Source: Prostheceraeus crozeri (taxonomy: Eukaryota; Platyhelminthes; Polycladida; Euryleptidae). From it: a DNA stretch of 64,000 nt. The stretch spans positions 186,001 to 250,000 of the forward strand of contig CAJQUW010007898.1 in assembly GCA_907163375.1 (NCBI GenBank), given 5' to 3'. Numbering within the stretch: the stretch's first letter is position 1; each line of letters opens with the position of its first letter. A program made the translations under genes and the position numbers. The notes beneath the pieces are model-generated. The model saw only the letters and a program-made list of their open reading frames with translations. It was not told where the DNA came from and searched no databases. Below are positions 9,801-20,815 of the stretch, in pieces.

Positions 9801-12800
9801 GTCAACCAGCAAGTTCAATTGATGTGGTTAGTCGTGGTGTGCAGCTTCGTTCCAGAATCGTCGTTTTCGTTTGAGAATTGCAATAAGCGACAATCTAGTG
9901 CATTTTCAGGTGCGATTGCATGTGTTGTAAAGATTATGCATTGACATCAAAAAATTTCGAGAACAACTTACATTAGATAACACATAAGCGTAGCGAATAT
10001 CGCATATTATTGAGCCTCAAATGACCTTAAAAGGATAGGCGAGAGGAAACGTGTGCTCCAAGTTGTCTCGGTTTACCGGAGTGCACTGCTCTGTAATACT
10101 TATTTCCGTTTTACCTCCGTTGAGCACGTGCGATGTGGTTGGCCGATTGTCGTTTCCCGAGTGTTTGTGAGCAGGGGTTTCGTGGTTCACATCCTGGACA
10201 CATTTATTAATCCAGATTGAGTAATTTCGTCTTTCAGTGCGATTGTCCTCCAGATTCGTTCTTTACACTATCAGTCATTTGATAGCTCTGAAATCGTATT
10301 TCAATTAATAAACAATTCAAATTTCCCAAGAACTTCAGCACATATGCGGCTGTCTTAATAAAGAGATTCATACGATCTCTGAATATGCGTCAAATGGCTT
10401 GTTTACTTCACTCCTTCCGAAACTCTGAGTATTCAGGCCTCGCAAATGTATTGAGGTGATGACCAACATGAACTACGTCATCAAATGAATAATAAATTCT
10501 TCTTCCATGCATGCGACTTGGCACGAATGGTTGTGGTACCCTTACAGTACATCAGTGATCAGGTAGCTCATCATGCTATCATGCTGTCTGAGTCTTACAT
10601 TCGTTCAATGATAGAGTGCTGTTGCCGTATGCGAGTCGATGCCTCACAAGCAAATCATATAATTCTTGAACGGGTCGAAAATTTTGTTTTGTAGATGATG
10701 AGTAAAAGTTGAACTCTTTCAGAGGAGATGTAGCTTCAGTTGATTTTTTTCTATAAGCAAGTACTACTTCTTTTGAAGCAGTTTTGTAGAGATTATTAGT
10801 TCTTGTTTACCGACACCCAAGATCTTCAGAAGCACTCGCAGAGCAAGCGCATTCACGTGCCATCACTTGAGCTTAGAAGGTACACAAATATATTTATCAT
10901 CGCTCGTACAGTTAGAAGATGCATGTATATCAGACAACTCAAGATATATCATGAGTCGATCATTAAGTGCAAGAGCATGCAATGATCTCGATACTATCGA
11001 GAAGTGTGAAATGGTTATGATGTATCAATTTATTGAACTTCGTAGAAGGGATGTTTTCATTTATCATCGAAGTTAACTAGATATTCTAAAATTTTGTCTA
11101 TAGATAGCCTTCTAAGTTGTTATTATAACTCTTGGCTGTGGCAAGGGTTAAAATTATGTCAAAACCTAAATTATTTTGAATTTCAATTATTGCTCTGAAA
11201 TCCAATGAATCAATTTACATGTGCTTTCTAGCAAGTATTGATTATATCCGGTCATACATACGCCGAAGATCAAAGATCAGCGTCAGATCAAAATGCAAAT
11301 GTATGTTCTATTCTTGCAATGTTTGTTAGATTGCAAGTGAACAAAATTGTTTTAGAAGATGTTAACAGTTGAAACTTCAATGCAGTTCCCATCAAAGCGG
11401 GCAATATTTTAGATTCCGAAAATTAATAATTGTAGCTTAGTGATGAATCTACTGGATTGATGTCGATCCGAAAATACTTCCAATAGGATAATATCTTCAA
11501 AGTCGAAAGTTTGTGTAATCCCTAGGATTTCAGTAATTTTCCAGTCATAGTTTTATCTTGAGAAAAGAACTGAATAAAGTCTCTCATGATTTCACACAGA
11601 AAGCAATTATTGCGATTTATTATAATTATAAATAGTGCATGTCCTGAAATTATAAAGAACCAATAGAGTCGGTAATTGATGACAATTCTAGACAGGCTAC
11701 GGTACACAATCCGTACTGTGAACTGCTGAAACTGAGAAACCACATAGTACACTGTCTTTTACATGTATCTAACTTATAAGTTCATTATTCTAGTAATTAC
11801 ATAGGTGGATAAAATGCTATTTGTCGAACGCAAACACGGAAGGTAGATTTTCTGGTTCGTTACATTGTCTACGGAAAATTCTATTTGCCTAGATTAGGAC
11901 TTTTTCCAACCACTTCGATTGATATCATTTTCACATTCCGATGGCGTTGGAAAAACTTGTTCTTTCGTGGATTATTTGAAATCGGCCGATGACTTTCTGT
12001 TGATGACTTCCTAGTTCGTACAGAGACCGCAAAACCACTCCGTCTAAGGAGCAACTGCAGATTTTTAGCACATACATGCAGTATTATTCGCTTGCACTTT
12101 CATTACACTTCCTTTTTTGCTGTCTATTCATCTATTTTACCCACATTTGTTTCTTATACAGTTTAACCATGTCATTTTACACTTGCACCTTTACTTTCTA
12201 ACATGCTACATAGTTTTGCATAGTATTAATGTATTCTTTATAGTCACATTTCACAATTGATTTTAGTCGCTTATGTTCAGAATCTCTTACCCTTTTAATC
12301 GTAGTACAATTTATCTATATGAAGTTAAGTAGCAGCGTGAATGATTTTCTTTATCCAGATAATCATCTTCCCCTCTGCATTGAAAACAGTAATTGACAAT
12401 GAACTTTCCTCATACTTGACAAAATTGTTTGCGAATGTAGATCAGATAGGACGGGGTACAGACCGGTCACTTGAAAAGTGAATAAAATTCCGTGAATAGC
12501 TTATCACCAACTGGTTCATTAATACGTCTACCTCACAATGTCATTTCTTTAATGCAAGGTACAGCTGTGATCATGAACTTCGTGTGATTGCTGTCTTCAG
12601 ACAAATGACGAGCAGTTGTCTAATTCTGAGGCTGTAAATGTTCTACAAGTCAGATAAGAGGAGTTTACACACTAAACACTATGCGACGTTATTCAGACTG
12701 CCCGTAGGAGCAAGAGAAGATCGTTGACGATGCAACACTTCCGGGTGTCACTAACAGAAATGTGGGGGAGAAAGAATAGAAGTAGGCCTACCTGTTCTCA

Positions 12801-12886
12801 CATCTGACATCGCGAAATAATACAAGCTGCACTATCAGGAAATTCGTTGTCGGTAATGTCCCGCAATGACAATGCGAAACATAAGT
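9801..12886. other. Gene-poor spacer
   Basis: No recognised gene. Weak open frames at 10485-10694 and 10867-11076 (plus) show no known domain. The second (LSLEGTQIYLSSLVQLEDAC...) is mildly protein-like but has no supporting splice pattern that I can defend. Confidence 0.5.
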
Positions 12887-13043
12887 TGACGTCAGACGTT
12901 ACACGTCACACACGCCTTTTGTATCAAGCCCAATCAAACCTGAGAATATAAAAATCCATAGGGGAAGTCAAAGTCCTTCTATCGTGAGGATTAGCCTGTA
13001 ACACACTTCAGCAGCATCACGCCGCACGAAGTTGCTAGGCGAC
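12887..13043 (+). promoter_or_regulatory. Promoter-like cluster: CRE, CCAAT, TATA, X-box-like
   Basis: In order on the plus strand: a perfect cAMP-response palindrome TGACGTCA (12887-12894), CCAAT (near 12930), a TATA-like TATAAAAAT (12947-12955), and about 80 bases further on GTTGCTAGGCGAC (13031-13043), which fits the RFX X-box (two GTTGC/GYGAC half-sites). Spacing of CRE, CCAAT and TATA matches a class II core promoter with a start near 12975-12985. The downstream 150 bases are richer in GC than the surroundings. No long frame follows, so a non-coding first exon or a chance cluster is possible. Confidence 0.35.
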
Positions 13044-15710
13044 GATGGGTCGATGTCCACCCATTTGACGCTTCGCATCTGCAAGGTTTGGAAGCTGCCA
13101 GCCAGCAGAGGCCTAGGTTTGGCCTTCAGAAATAGTTGCCAAGTAATACGATATGACTCAATTAGATGATGAGCTTAACCTACATTAGGATTATGTCATG
13201 CGAGTATATGCCGCCATGAATCCCTACCTGTATATCCACTGACCGGGTATGAATTCGCAGATTGAGCCGTTAATGTACATGCCCGTGTCCGCAGGCTGAT
13301 GCCCGCAGAGCATTTTCATTTAAATAGTCTGAATCATAGACGGTCAATTATTGACAAAAGTGTCTAAAAGAGTTGGGTTCATGAATTTATAACTGCTGAC
13401 ACGTCTTCAACACGCTCTTTCTCGTGAGGGCATCAATCTTGTATTTTAAGGAGGTATTTTTTATTATAAATCATGCTTTAAATTCAAATAGAGGAATTTC
13501 ATGCATTCTATGTCTCAAGAGCTGAAGGCGCAGTAATTCAGAAGATGCTGCTGCTAAATAAATATTGTCAAATAGGACAGTCTGCCAATGCCAAAATGGG
13601 ACGGACAGATGTAGGGTGAATTTGAGGTGTAGGAAGGCATGTCGGAGCTCGCTTGTTCAACATTGCCCTAATTCTTATGATAATTACAAAAGAAGGCTGC
13701 TACGCGGATGTTAGCTTTGTTTAGCTTCTGTATTTTATAGTATAGTCCGACTTGCATGTACTGTTCCATTGATTAAAAGTAGCGATTTCGTGCTAGATGT
13801 GAAATAGCAAATGCAAATACCGCAAATGAAATGGCGGAATCCTGTAGGAAATGAATGTAACCAATTTATATCTCATGGTACTGTTCGATCCTTCCTTTAC
13901 AGTTGGTTTGGTTGACTTATGTTTCTCATGTGCAGACAGAAATTGTGTGTGAATGTGATATGATGGATTTGTTTCACAGAGTCTGAAGACAACAAATTTA
14001 ATAACTGGCTATAAATTCCATTGACCCAGTAAATGCTATTAGTACTAAATGTCAATATTAATTATGTACTTAGTTTTGCAAATCAATGTGTTTAAAAGAA
14101 TGCAGGTCTAATACAGAGGGTCATCTTTGACATAGCTACACTTAATGGCTATCTAAATGTTCGATGCAACAATGCATACATCAGTTGATCGAAGGCACGA
14201 CCCACCGAGCGATCGTCGATCCTAATGCATATGCCATCACAGATAACTAGATCGAGCGATTTAAAATTTTGCGCTATCCTTACTAATTAATTTGAATTAA
14301 TTAGTAACCAATTTTAATTTTTTTCTTTAGTTGAATTACAAAAGCGCGGTAGTTAGCTAATAGATTGTCATCGCGTTGAGTAGGAGCTGTTCGATTTTAA
14401 TTCATGAATCTGTTTTTCTTCAGCGACAACACGTGAAAGCAAAGAAATCGACTGAAACCAGGCAATGACCTGAAGGCGACTCCCTCTCAAAAACTCAGCA
14501 TCCATAATAGCCAAACAGAAGCAGTAACAAACAGGAGGAGATTCAGTTTTCAAATAAAATAAGAAAAATATTCTTGAAACTTAATTTCAATCATTGTGCC
14601 GTTCACCGCGCATAACACATACAACTCAATTATAATATGTTATTCAAATAATACACAAGGGAAATGAAGGAAGAAATGAGACAAGACAGGCAATTTTAGA
14701 CGGGGGTTTTTTTATCTGATTGTTATTTTTGCTGACCATATTCTATCGTTGCGAAACACTGACACGCACTTCAACGCTTTCAGACAAATTGAAACAGGCA
14801 CTAATTCAACAATGCAATTTAGTTCGTCAATGACATTTTTATACAAAAATGTGATAATTTTCATTCGAAGAAGTGAATCAGTGCACATGATGCATCATAT
14901 TTTCCAAGATAGTTCGTCTCAAATGAAGTATACAGTGTTGTTTCACTCTTTCGCAAATATGTTCATTCATAATGCCTCGGGTTTTACATTTTTTCAGCCT
15001 TATTAACAGTTAGATTTGAAGCAACAGTTCTGTAGTCAGCCTATGTTTAATGAAATCAAATATTCACATATGTTTTTCAGAAGCTTGTGGTTGGGTGCGA
15101 TTATATACGTTGATTTTCATAGTCATTGGATATCCTGACAATTTCAAATTATATTACACTTTTCGATTCTGTTTGTAAAGATTGTCTTGCATTAACATGT
15201 TGTATCCCAAACCACTTTTTGCTCGTTAGATCGATATTCTCAATACGTTAGGCAAGTAATCTAATTTCATGCAATTTAAAGTGAGGATAGTTGAACAAGA
15301 AACAATATTTCCAACAGTAATTAAGGGTTAAGAAACTCGTGTTAGTTCAACTGTTTGTTATTGAGAATAACAACCTATCTAACCTTTATGAGATATTCTT
15401 TCATGTAGAAGATCATATGATTTGACCCAAACCTCAGCAGGGTTATATATCAATGACGCAAATTCAATAGAAAATCAAATCATGAATGCACTTGTATTCA
15501 GGAAAATTGACGGCGCTTATGATATTGGCAAAATCACGTCATTTGGGACATCATTCGCAAAGTAATAATTTGATAAAATTAAGTTTTTCAATTTCAAAAT
15601 GTCCTTCAATCTGTTCTTTTTCTGTCCTACAATCAAAGCTTCTGTAGTCTACTTTTTCGTCACAGCGCTTTCATCAGATACTAATTTTTTCGAATGTAAT
15701 GCTCGTAGCA
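13044..15710. other. Gene-poor spacer with one perfect AT palindrome
   Basis: No gene recognised. At 14280-14307 there is a perfect palindrome with 13-base arms TTACTAATTAATT and a two-base centre. It contains paired TAATTAAT sites of the kind bound by homeodomain proteins. An 85-codon plus frame (14749-15006) has no known domain. Confidence 0.55.
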
Positions 15711-15872
15711 GACCAAATGACGGGAGATCATATTCATATTGAGAAAGACAAAAATGCGTAACTCCCCCTTGTTTTGTGGTCGAATTTCTATCAAAGTTAG
15801 TATGCAGATCAAGACAAGTACTTCGGCGTCCCGTACTTTCAAAGGTCGATAGAATTGGGTGGGTCCACCTCG
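15711..15872 (+). repeat. Dispersed repeat R1, copy 1
   Basis: Closely similar to 53510-53670. Shared blocks include CGGGAGATCATATTCATATT, CAAGACAAGTACTTC and AAAGGTCGATAGAA. About 160 bp, same orientation. The second copy lies upstream of a Penelope-like remnant, so this may be a piece of that family's untranslated region, but nothing proves it. Confidence 0.65.
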
Positions 15873-16600
15873 CCTACTCTTTATAAATGGAATTTTCGGT
15901 CAAAAGATGTGCTTAATAAGTCACAAGTAGAGAAAAGAATTGAAGTACGAGTATTTAATCATCGCAATTTGCGTGTTTGTAGCACTGCATGCGTGTGCAG
16001 TTTAGTTTATTCCCACGAAAAGTTGACGATTGTTGAAGAACAAGTCATAATTATATCTTTATGTTGTGCTTTTATTTACGGATGTCAGATCTCTTTTGAA
16101 AGCCAAACAGATGCTTTGATCAGCAATCTGTTACTTTCCAAATCAGAAGCTGAACAACGAGGCTTTTGATAATTTTCCACGAGGATAAATTGAAATCATA
16201 TCAATCACCGAGAGGTGTAAAGTACTGTGAGCGCTCATCAATAGCATGCGATCATTCTGTTGTCTCGTAGTGTTATAACTACTTCCATCTTCAAACAATT
16301 GAGATAATGCCTGACTAGCTACCGGTAGACTAATTGAATATTGAGGATATTGTAGGCTTTACATATAAAGAATTGAAGATTAATTGAAGCGCAACTTATT
16401 CGAAAGTGAGTCAATTTCTTAAAGTTGTCATAAATGTTGATGGAAATGAAGTAGCTGCAGTTCCACCCTCCTGGGTCGCAGGTGGCGGAGATCTCCTAAC
16501 CTCACAAGCCTCACAATGGGTTCTCAAGATAACTCTCTCGCCTTAACATCGTTTATGCCGTTATTCAGGTAGCACGATGGACCAATGGCGGTGAGACTAG
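15873..16600. other. Spacer, unrecognised open frame
   Basis: Contains an open plus frame, 15855-16169 (about 104 codons, beginning at TTG rather than ATG), rich in Cys, Val and Ile, with no domain I recognise. The rest is featureless up to the Tc1 terminus. Confidence 0.4.
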
Positions 16601-17105
16601 CACAGATTGTTTCATAAAAAATGGATCACCCTTAAACATCGCCTTAACTTCAACTTTGTCTAACACCGCCAAACTTGAACGAATTTCTCTGAAAATTGGA
16701 AGATATGTCAGTTGTGCTTACTAATATCATTGTCGGAAATTTCAAGCATGAATATTGAGTTGTTTTCCTGTTATAGATAAAAAAGTAGTAGATAATTTGA
16801 TCTTCATTTAGCAATGTTGCACAAAATCATACCTCACTCTTATAAAATTACATTTGTTTCCTTTGTTATGTATTATGTTGTTCTACAAGCCAAAATCTAT
16901 CAAGCAAAACAAAAATAAAGAAAATCGGTCAATCAGAGCCAGTATAGCACCATTATTCATCAACAATAATGTAACTGCTACATGTGATTAACTGAACTTC
17001 ATGTTCCATAGCTTCCTGACTTCGTTGCGGTGGTGTTGGCAGCACTCCTGATTGCTTTCAGCTAGAAATCTATCTCTTACCGGTTGAAAACAATACAAAG
17101 CACAA

Positions 17106-18041
17106 ATGAACAATAACGAGATCGCATTCACAAACGGCAAAGTGTCAGCCTTGCTAGAACTAGGGTTTTCTTTGCGAGCTACAAGCAAGCGATTAAATGT
17201 CCCTTACACAAATGTGCATCGATGGCATAATGATGATTTTCGACTTTGTCGTAAAGATGGCTCTGGCCGTCCACGCAAAACATCCAAACGTAGAGACCGC
17301 CTAATTTTGAGATTTGTTAAAGTTGATCCAAGTCTCTCGTTAACTGAGATGGCTGCACTAGACTCGTCTATTTCTAAGTCCACTATTCGTAGAAGACTTA
17401 TTGAGTCGAATTTCAAGAGCTGTAAGAGGCCCTCTCAGATCGAATTATCAGATCAGCATACAAAAAGACGTCTCAGATGGGCAATGAGTCATTGTCACTG
17501 GCGAAATCAATGGGATCGGGTTGTCTGGTCTGATGAGGCATCAGTCCGTCTGAAGGATAGTGATGGTCGATTGAGATTATGGATAAAATCTGATCAGGAA
17601 ATTCCGAGACATTTACATCGTCCCCGGGTACAAGGTGGTGCGACTCTACTGATTTGGGCTGGCATTTGGACCAATGGCCGCTCTGAACTTCACATACAGC
17701 AAGGAACCATGAATTCTGAACGCTATGTGAATGTTTTACGAATGAACATTGGCCAAATGACAGATCAACTTGGTGATCCATCGACTTTGTTATTTATGGA
17801 TGACAATGCTACGTGTCACAGGAGTAGTAGAGTCAACTTATGCAAGTCTCAATTAGGGCTTAGGACATTATCTTGGCCAGCTCGTTCTCCTGATCTGAAT
17901 CCCATAGAAAATGTATGGAGTATTCTAAAACGTAGCGTTCGTCGTTCACTGCTACCTACAGATGGCGCATCACAACTTACGTCACTTTTAAAAAGAGAGT
18001 GGAGAAAGTTAGATCAATTGTGCCTGTTTGTAATTTTATAA
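17106..18041 (+). CDS. Tc1-type DD34E transposase, C-terminus displaced by insertion
   Basis: Cut-and-paste transposase of the Tc1 family. Residues 12-43 form a helix-turn-helix (SALLELGFSLRATSKRLNVP...); GRPRK at 54-58 is the usual AT-hook-like linker; a second helix-turn-helix follows at about 78-105. The catalytic triad is visible: D143 in VVWSDEASV, D233 in FMDDNATCH, and E268 in SPDLNPIENVWS, with 34 residues between the last two, hence DD34E. The frame is open from ATG 17106 for 304 residues. It then runs into a Penelope-like insertion after WRKLDQ, where the sequence becomes foreign and stops at 18041. In the uninterrupted sibling the frame continues SKINDIIESMPRR...RATKY; here that tail lies at 18595-18679. 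All catalytic residues survive, so the protein lacks only about 35 C-terminal residues. Activity is doubtful. Confidence 0.93.
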   Translation: MNNNEIAFTNGKVSALLELGFSLRATSKRLNVPYTNVHRWHNDDFRLCRKDGSGRPRKTSKRRDRLILRFVKVDPSLSLTEMAALDSSISKSTIRRRLIESNFKSCKRPSQIELSDQHTKRRLRWAMSHCHWRNQWDRVVWSDEASVRLKDSDGRLRLWIKSDQEIPRHLHRPRVQGGATLLIWAGIWTNGRSELHIQQGTMNSERYVNVLRMNIGQMTDQLGDPSTLLFMDDNATCHRSSRVNLCKSQLGLRTLSWPARSPDLNPIENVWSILKRSVRRSLLPTDGASQLTSLLKREWRKLDQLCLFVIL

Positions 18042-18582
18042 ATAAAAAGCGCACAGAATGCTTTCGAAGTCATAATAAAGTTTATGGATCAACCTATATT
18101 GGACGGACGTCACGACCCCTGACAGTTCGAGCGCGGGAGCACATACCCAGGTGGTTCTTAAATGGTCATTTAGGAATTTCTCGCTCTGCAATTACTGAAC
18201 ATGTGCTCAGTTGCTGTAGTGTTCCGAATGACCCTATCAGCAAGTTTGAGATTGTATGCCACGCTTACAATGACCGCATTTTACGTATCCTCGAGGCATT
18301 GTTTATTAGACGTGATAATCCCAACCTGTGCAAGCAAAAGGACCATGTGATTAATCTTCGCTTGCCATGGTAATCGGGTGACTCACAGTCTGCCGCTGCT
18401 ATCGCGTGTTGACCTGTATCTCAACTTTCTCCTTCTTAAAAAATGTCTATCTTTCAATGTAATTTCACATGCTGGGTTACCTTTGACAAGACCAGTCGAA
18501 ACATGTCAGGTTTACATTTTTCTTCCTAATTTCAATAAACTTTATTATGACTTCGAAAGCATTCTGTGCGCTTTTTATTTAT
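18017..18582 (+). mobile_element. Small Penelope-like insertion with 51-bp fold-back ends
   Basis: A 566-bp insertion inside Tc1 copy 1, flanked by a perfect 12-bp target duplication AAAGTTAGATCA (18005-18016 and 18583-18594). The sibling Tc1 at 44341 shows the unoccupied site. Contents in order: 18 bases of filler; a 51-bp arm (18035-18085); a GIY-YIG endonuclease segment reading STYIGRTSRPLTVRAREH and later ILEALFIRRDNP (to about 18373); a 3' region with a hammerhead-like motif (18481-18510); and a perfect reverse-complement 51-bp arm (18535-18585, overlapping the duplication by three bases). The element lacks its reverse transcriptase, so it is 5'-truncated. The left arm is an inverted copy of its own 3' end, pointing to a snap-back event during target-primed reverse transcription. 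Confidence 0.88.
18481..18510 (+). ncRNA. Hammerhead-like motif near PLE 3' end
   Basis: CTTTGACAAG, then a short GAC/GTC helix, then CGAAACATGTC. This is the degenerate PLE layout CTGANGA - stem II - GAAAC. It lies 25 bases before the 51-bp terminal arm. It recurs in similar form at 25195-25229, also just ahead of a fold-back arm. Confidence 0.5.
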
Positions 18583-18838
18583 AAAGTTAGATCAGTCAAA
18601 AATCAACGATATCATCGAATCAATGCCTAGACGAATTGGTAATGTCATTGACAATAAGGGTAGGGCCACAAAATATTAGCTTCTTAAGAACCGTTACTGT
18701 ATCATAGCTTATCAGATTATATAAGGACATTTAAATATATTAGGGACATGAAATAACATGAAAAATGCTTTCTGTATCATACTTATGTTTTATTTAGTCA
18801 AATTTTAGGATGATCCACTTTTTAAGAAACGGACTGTA

Positions 18839-20256
18839 TTAACAATTAGAGACTAATCTGGAGTGGACATGACTGACATCAAATGCAAGGCATCGTGCTA
18901 GCCGTTCAACGCATATATGCAAGCTCGCTGACATTCTAGAAGCCTCTCGCGTTTGAAGTACGCGCCCATTTTGAGCATTCCTTCGGTTTGTCTGTCATCT
19001 TGCTTGTTATGATACCGAATCCACTGACCGAGAGATGAAGGACTCGTTCTACTAGTATTAGCAGTTGGATAGCGAATTGCAAGGCGGCTCCCTCCGCGTT
19101 GATTACTGTTCTAGGCGACATAGGCGCCGCGTTCAACTCCAACCGATCTGGCATGGAACGTATTTTTGCACCTCACTTCCCCGATAGCACAAAATGAATG
19201 ACGTGACAGTGGCGACTGTATGTTGGATTCTGCTCAGAGCATGACTTTAAGGTACTTGGCTACTAGTTCCAGCATCGCAAATTACTTCGTCTGACATGGT
19301 AGAGAAACATTAGCAACATTAGCATCAGAACTTAGCAGCATTATTTCACCCATATCTGAATGTCTACTATGACTCCTACTGGACGATAATCAAAATGGTT
19401 GATTATTATCATTGTTGTAAGAGATTGGAGTACTAATTTTCCACAGAAGCGAAAGATTGTTGGTGCTTGCGCCCATCATCAAGACAGGGATAGGTGACCC
19501 GACACCATCTCTACTGCCTAGAATGAACTCTGAATACCATCATATCATCCCATTATCTGTAGACTTAATGACTAGTAGACTAGTGAGCTGTAATATAAGT
19601 TTACTGGCAAATATTTAAATCTGTCAGAAGACAGATATTTGTCAAAATGAGAAAAATCACATGAAATAATTACGTCAACAACCAAAATTATTCTTGTGAC
19701 CTGCTTAGTAATTATAAAAGAAAACCGACGTCACTGATGCTTAAATGAATACCAACTTCATAGGCCTTTGACAAAATTTTCTCGAAGGACTTAAATACAA
19801 ATTTTTTATCTGAATTTAGACTAAAATTAATCGTATTTGTGTAAACACCGATAATACATTTCTATTCCCTATTGGAAATTCTACTGACAACTACAATGTT
19901 CATAAGTTTATCATTGACTTCTACAATTTCATGATTTGTCGTTTTAGCAATAGCACAACATTGAGACCTGATTTATATACATCTGAGACATTTCAAATAC
20001 TTTCATGGATTCAAAAGTCATCAATAATCATGTTTCGAATTCCTCTTTGAGGAAAATGATTTTTGACAACTCACTTGAGTGTCTGCATAATTCGAAATGA
20101 AAAATAAATAGTTTGAAAATTTGACAATGAACTCAGTTGTGTAAACCCACCAAAACGTTTATTTTGACTCTTAGATCTCAAGGCATCGACAAAGATTATA
20201 AGCAATACTCTGAAGCCGATTAGGGACGATTAGGGATAGCCTACATTCACCATGAA
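18839..20256. other. Spacer with a GC-richer open frame
   Basis: Mostly AT-rich, but 18936-19154 is clearly richer in GC. On the minus strand it holds a 72-codon ATG frame containing ELNAAPMSPRTVINAEG and TSKMTDKPKECSKWARTS. The codon use is unlike the surroundings, suggesting a coding relic or exon, but I do not recognise the family. Near 20030-20055 a short hairpin TTCCTC-TTT-GAGGAA precedes CATGTTTCGAA on the opposite strand, a faint hammerhead-like echo that I do not call. Confidence 0.4.
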
Positions 20257-20815
20257 TTACACCTTTTCCTTAAAGCACATTGAAAATCGCGCAAGCCATG
20301 TGATGCCTGTTGGAGCTGCTGTTCTGATCATCTCTACTTTTATTTCGTCATTGCCTGCAGCTTTCCTTGTCTTCATCTTCTTAATTGTACACTGAACTTT
20401 TACTTCTTTAACTTTTCTTCCACCAATCTTCATCTCCCCGTTCACATTCAGCAAACCAGCGAAATACGCTTGCCATGTCCGCAAGACTCCATTTTCTTCA
20501 ATAACCACCACACCATTTTCATTTAGAATACCCTTGGATTCAATCACATCTTTCACTTCACGGTTCCTTGCCTCAGCAAGCCGGCGCATCAGTTTCAATC
20601 ACGCATCATGTTCTAGAGACTCGTATAATTTACTTTCTACTTCTCTTTTTGCACGCGCTATACTGCCTTTTCAGCCTGATTCTCTTTCACTCGGTATTCC
20701 ATCGTAAGTCGTTCCTTCCCCCGTTCATTGTTCTTTACTTCTTCTACCACCTTCCAAGTTGTTCGGTTTGCCCTAGCTGGCTCTTCCACTTCTTTGTTCC
20801 ACCACCACTGCTAAT
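20257..20815 (-). pseudogene. RTE-like LINE fragment (region ahead of and entering the RT)
   Basis: The minus strand from high to low coordinates reads WWWNKEVEEPARANRTTWK, RAKREVESKLYESLEHDA, MKLMRRLAEARNREVKDV, then GILNENGVVVIEENGVLRTW-QAYFAGLLN and MKTRKAAGNDEIKVEMI. This is the 'WWN.eV...k...w', 'a..R.re..D', 'G..l...e.i..rW.eYF..LLN' and 'mK..KAaG.DeI..Eml' series of RTE/BovB-like endonuclease-reverse transcriptases, in correct order. Two in-frame stops interrupt it (after ENQAEKAV and after LEHDA). Both ends are truncated: no endonuclease and no catalytic YADD core. Confidence 0.75.

Larger units (their letters stand above)
16603..18836 (+). mobile_element. Tc1-family transposon copy 1, interrupted by a PLE insertion
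   Basis: Left terminus CAGATTGTTTCATAAAAAAT and right terminus (reverse complement) CAGTCCGTTTCTTAAAAAGT form an imperfect inverted repeat of about 30 bp, both continuing into GGATCAyCC. The right flank is TA; the left flank is CA where TA is expected, a single transition. Without the 578 bp contributed by the nested insertion, the element is about 1.66 kb, the usual Tc1 size. It carries a nearly intact transposase (17106 onward). A sibling copy with internal deletions lies at 43455-44595. Confidence 0.92.

Noticed and set aside
20031-20055. TTCCTC-TTT-GAGGAA hairpin beside CATGTTTCGAA, a possible eighth hammerhead-like motif (minus strand)
   Set aside because: No CTGANGA-like first core block at the right distance and no adjoining PLE sequence.
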